A stretch of 64,000 nucleotides of DNA from Nageia nagi. Lineage: Eukaryota; Pinophyta. The stretch's first letter is position 1, and every line of letters begins with the position of its first letter. Made by a program: the position numbers and the translations under genes. The DNA lies in NCBI GenBank assembly GCA_050084985.1, contig JBITNC010000001.1, positions 39,680,001 through 39,744,000 of the forward strand, read 5' to 3'. Below the pieces are notes generated by a model. That model did not search any database and was not told where the DNA came from. It saw only the letters and a program-made list of their open reading frames with translations. Of this stretch, positions 60,701-64,000 are shown piece after piece.

Positions 60701-60911
60701 TCCTGTGTTCCATCAGAGAACCAAACATGTGGAAATCTAAGCCCATTTTATCAGGGAGAAGGTTCTAGATGACATCATACACTTGGAGTATTGTCCATCT
60801 ACTATAAACTCTACTAATTTATTCACCAAGCCCCTTCCTGAAGCTCAGTTCAACAAGCTTAGGGATTCTCTCAGGTTGGTGAAGTTGCCCTCAAGGGGGA
60901 GTGAAGTTTGA
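57752..60911 (+). pseudogene. Element F pol (copia) with gag deleted: protease, integrase, RT, RNase H
   Basis: The frame starts in residual gag (IPKHILDGSNFGIWEPRMKA) joined in frame near 57850 to sequence matching the gag C-terminus (KKGKGN). Protease: WIVDSGCTNHM (57958-57990), intact DSG. Integrase: HHCC region, HLDLMGLF (Asp kept), LRSNNGGEY (second catalytic Asp reads Asn, 58718-58720), GVVERKNRT (Glu kept). RT: frameshift in an A-run near 59480, then NKWIYKVKYNSDG, QLDVKSAFLNGDLDVEIYM and LLYVDDLLITGNN, catalytic YVDD intact. RNase H: DDKKSTSAYVFSIGSGAISW to KPLPEAQFNKLRDSLRLVKL, stop at 60909-60911. Premature stops near 58514, 59108, 59279, 59285, 59300, 59998, 60066, 60210, 60237, 60534, 60573 and 60737; most replace Gln. 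Confidence 0.88.
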
Positions 60912-60976
60912 ACTTTTGTTAGTGATGACAACTTCACCTCTAAGAGGCCCTTTTGTTGTTATATAGTGTTGATTAT

Positions 60977-61200
60977 GATATACCTCCATGGTAAGTTTGC
61001 TCTATGTGAGGAACTTCTTGTACATTTTATACCTCCGTGGTAAGTTTGCTCTGCATGAGAAACTTGTTGTATAATTTTTTGAGCATATAATTGATATACC
61101 TCCGTGGTAAGTTCACTCTATGTGAGGAACTTCTTGTACATTTTATACCTCCATGGTAAGTTTGCTCTACGTGAGAAACTCGTTGTATAATTTTTTATGC
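60977..61200 (+). repeat. Tandem repeats in the F 3' untranslated region
   Basis: Alternating A-B-A-B units of about 50-63 bp carrying TATACCTCCGTGGTAAGTTT or a variant and then GAGGAACTTCTTGTAC (A) or GAGAAACTTGTTGTATAA (B), at about 60977, 61029, 61092 and 61145. The two-unit period is about 115 bp. It lies between the RNase H stop and the PPT, like the different array in C. Confidence 0.85.
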
Positions 61201-61672
61201 TCTATTAATAATCAACACATGTCTATATACAATATGTGACTATGAGTGATGGCTTGGCATCTCCATGATGACTTATAGTGCACCATTGATCAGTTACTTA
61301 TAAGATGGCATTATTTGATTCTTTTATTAATAAAATGAATATATGATGCATCTAACTAGATTTGTTCATGATTTGCTTGTAGCATGCAGGATCTTCTTCA
61401 AAAATGCAGGTTACTCACCTTGTGTAAGCAAGCTCATGGAGACTCACATGTCAGCTTAAAGTTGATCAACTACTATGTACAGTGAAACCAGTTGTGGTTA
61501 ATGATTGTATTGTAAACCATTTTTTCAAATGGTAACGTAGTGAGTCTCAAACTAGTTCTCAAAAAGATTCTCAAATATGTAAATGTTCTCATCTCCGCTT
61601 GTATCTCTATGGAGGAGAACTCTCTCTTACTCTCTCTCTTCTCTCTTCTACGCTCTATCCCAATATTGCATT

Positions 61673-61681
61673 AAGGGAGAG
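61673..61681 (+). other. Element F polypurine tract
   Basis: AAGGGAGAG immediately before the 3' LTR. Confidence 0.88.
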
Positions 61682-62172
61682 TGTTAGAATTTGTAATGAA
61701 ATATTATGAATATATAAACTCCTTGTAAATTCAATTAATCACTTAAAGGATATTTAGATACCTTAAGGGATTAATTGAATTCTTTATTATGTAACCTTTG
61801 ACCTTACCATGTGGTTAGTTGGTAGGTTAAAGTTAGGTAATGTATTTATTGTAACCCTAACCTTACCCTTGGGTTAAAGGGAGGTTAGGGAGGTGCTCTC
61901 ATGCTATAAATAGAGGGCCTCTCCTCTTGTAATGACACTAAGTTTTTGGAGTAAGATTACTCTACTAGTTTGTGTAGGAGAGAAAGGAATTGTTGTAAGA
62001 GGGTGCATAGATTGAGAATTGAGATCTAGTTGTGGATGTACTCCCAAGGAGGGAGGAACCACATTATATTTGTGTTATCTTGTGTGAATGGTGTTATTAG
62101 CTTATAGATGTTTAATGATTGAGTTTTCTATAGTCTTGGACCTTGAGGATTAGTGTAGATCTAATTCCTTCA
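61682..62172 (+). repeat. Element F 3' LTR
   Basis: 491 bp. Differs from the 5' LTR at about five positions visible by eye (for example GAATATATAAAC for GAATATCTAAAC, and CTTATAGATGTTTAA for CTTGTATATGTTGAA). Followed by CTCTT. Confidence 0.93.
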
Positions 62173-62177
62173 CTCTT

Positions 62178-63238
62178 GGAGTGTAACATTCATGGCAAAG
62201 GAGGAGAAACCAAAAATAAATTAATTTAGGAGTATTTTATTAATATTTTGCATTTATTTTTGTAACCAAGGCTAAAGAGACCCTTGAGGCACTCACCCTT
62301 GGATTTTATTTAATTAATCTGGCTCAATTATTTGTAATTAATGCAATATTAGTCTCTCATAATGGGACGTTGCATTTATGAGCCATTGATCTTATAATTT
62401 GGCATCTCTAGGCAACCATTGTGGGACGTTGGGCTTCTTGGGTCCCTAGATGATTTAATTTCTCATCCCAAGACACCAAAAGAGGGACATTGCACTTTGG
62501 ATGATTCCAAGGTATGAGAGATCTTATTATAAAAGGATATGGGATGCATCATTTGGGGGATACTAAAAGATTCTCAGAGTTTATCTCTTTCTAGGGGTTA
62601 GCAGCTAGTGGAGTTGCAGCTTTCTAGCTAGCTTAGTGGAAGAGCTCGAGCTAGTGTGGAGGAGTTCTTACCTAAGCTAGGATAGTAGCTCAAGCTAGTG
62701 AGGTGGAGTTGCTAGAGTAGCTCGAGCCAATGAGGTGGAGTTACTAGAATAGTTGAAGCTAGTGTGGTGGAACTATTCCATCCCTGATCTAGATCCTGCC
62801 AGTGGGGTAGATCTAGATCCAGCTAGTGCGACCATATTCTAGATCTAGATCTAACCTACCAAATCAATGTGAGGAGGCACATCCTAGATCTAGACTAATC
62901 AAATTAGTGTGAGGAGGCTCGTCCAGCATTGGGGAGAAGAGATTGATGAAATTGCAGGGCTAGATCATCCAAATCTACTTTATGAGGGCAAACGTCCCCC
63001 TTCTTAAGCATTTGGGTATTTTTCCTTGAGTATTGTACTTGTCCATTTTGGACATCCTAGCTCTTGAAGAATAAAATTCATTTCTAGCTCTATTTCTTAT
63101 TCAATTTGTAGATCTGATTTGAATTGAGCTAGATAGAAAAATTTTAAAATATATATAAATTCCTAAGTAGTGATATTTCAACTTTGGAATATTACACTTT
63201 AACAAAAATCACATTTTGTGAGTTTTGGGGATATTACA
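62178..63238 (+). repeat. Element G 3' LTR, remainder after copia F
   Basis: Continues GGAGTGTAACATTCATGG, aligning with 50236-51291 of the 5' LTR, and ends GGGGATATTACA followed by target duplication TATAA (63239-63243). Confidence 0.92.
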
Positions 63239-64000
63239 TATAAGTTTGGCTAGTTCACTTCTATATACATCCTTTAGACCTTGTTGTTTTCAAGAAGGCA
63301 TGTCAATGAACAACATTATAATTATGCTATCATAATCATTGCCTTATTCTTAGGTCAATGCAAACTTTGGAGCTATTATCCAATAGATTCTCAAGGAATA
63401 GGTATGAGACAAGTCCATATAAAATGTCATTTTCCATAAACTATTTATAAGATCAAATCATATTTTAGCTAGATACAATCATAAATTTTAATATCAATGC
63501 TTATATATCATAATTATCATGAATCCATTCCATGGATATCAAAGAACATGATCCCAAGTTCCTCAAGTTAGTTCACCATAGACTCTAAAATTTACCGTAT
63601 TTAATTTACATAATGAAATCTTCTAAGAGTTTTTCCAATATTTTCTCTATGTTGTAAGTCTCATTATGCACTGCAATTTTTCTAATTACATATTTACTAA
63701 GGATTGGAAATTTACCTCCTTATCTAGATTGATTTCTTAATCTAGACAAGATTGTTCAAATCCCATTTAATAACTTTATGGAGTTTACTCTTCCTAATCT
63801 CACCCATTATAAGAGACTCTTTCATGAAAAATCCATTTCTACTTACATATTAAATAATTAGATTTCAATCTAATAGTTCTTATTTCAATAGGGTTAGTAG
63901 TCTCATTATATTTTCATTTTGAAATAGGAGGCAAATAAGTAATCCAAGACATACCCAAATTCCTTTTAAGATAAAAAATTCCAATCTTGATTAATTTGAG
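63239..64000. other. AT-rich flank of element G, nothing recognised
   Basis: Continuation of the DNA at 48811-50192. No ORF above background and no motif recognised; it runs off the window. Confidence 0.4.

Larger units (their letters stand above)
53790..62172 (+). mobile_element. Element F: young Ty1/copia LTR retrotransposon, same family as C
   Basis: 8383 bp, LTRs 53790-54280 and 61682-62172 (both 491 bp, about 5 differences by eye), target duplication CTCTT (53785-53789 and 62173-62177), perfect iMet PBS and a PPT. Gag is almost wholly deleted in frame. The pol frame has stops and one frameshift. The leader is longer than in C because of a less AT-rich insert. LTR identity near 99 percent makes it the youngest element here. 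Confidence 0.95.
50193..63238 (+). mobile_element. Element G: gag-protease-only gypsy-type LTR element, split by copia F
   Basis: LTRs 50193-51291 and 53746-53789 plus 62178-63238, target duplication TATAA (50188-50192 and 63239-63243), PBS 51293-51305 and PPT just before 53746. Without F it is about 4.66 kb. The 2.45-kb interior encodes gag with a zinc knuckle and a protease-like domain, and has no RT, RNase H or integrase. It is therefore non-autonomous, resembling the terminal-repeat-with-GAG class of plant elements. Confidence 0.9.

Noticed and set aside
1-64000. tRNA, rRNA or conserved host protein-coding genes
   Set aside because: None found on reading either strand; all longer frames belong to transposable elements or repeats.

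Overview
This window looks like intergenic DNA of a large-genome land plant. It is AT-rich and almost entirely nested transposable elements, and I see no intact host gene. The plant call rests on initiator-Met-tRNA primer binding sites (TGGTATCAGAGC type), Tat-lineage Ty3/gypsy and Ty1/copia polyproteins, a CACTA transposon with TNP2/DUF4216 features, GT-AG introns and long arrays built from the plant telomere heptamer TTTAGGG. A gymnosperm is plausible from the depth of nesting and the amount of telomere-like DNA, but that is inference.

Layout. (1) 1-957, 28992-29016 and 35753 onward are one older CACTA-like locus split by later insertions. Its minus strand carries TNP2-like transposase pieces (DUF4216 part at 1-900, N-terminal part at 35753-36650) and, upstream of them, a decayed SET-domain-like gene (37034-38080). 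(2) 958-28991 is a minus-strand Tat/Ogre-type gypsy element 'E' (TSD GTTAG). It was split by plus-strand copia element 'C' (3984-17720, TSD ATACT), which was split in turn by minus-strand gypsy element 'A' (6865-12211, TSD ATCCA). (3) 29017-35747 is gypsy element 'B' (TSD TATAT), a relative of A that keeps the RT and integrase regions A has lost. (4) 38602-46130 is a roughly 7.5 kb block of degenerate telomere-like and other tandem repeats. (5) 46364-47985 is a spliced, stop-containing plus-strand gene resembling CACTA ORF1 (transposase_24-like), followed by a 23-bp minisatellite (48357-48810) that resembles CACTA subterminal repeats. (6) 50193-63238 is a gag-protease-only gypsy element 'G' (TSD TATAA), whose right LTR was split by a young copia element 'F' (53790-62172, TSD CTCTT) of the same family as C.

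Relative insertion order from nesting: CACTA locus, then E, then C, then A. B entered the CACTA locus separately, 20 bp from the E junction (outside its TSD). G is older than F. All coding regions are broken. Most premature stops fall on Gln codons (CAR to TAR), and several are shared between C and F, which suggests a stop-carrying lineage that was mobilised in trans. The most unusual item is the SET-like gene beside the CACTA transposase, with ORF1 divergently oriented across a telomere-like core.
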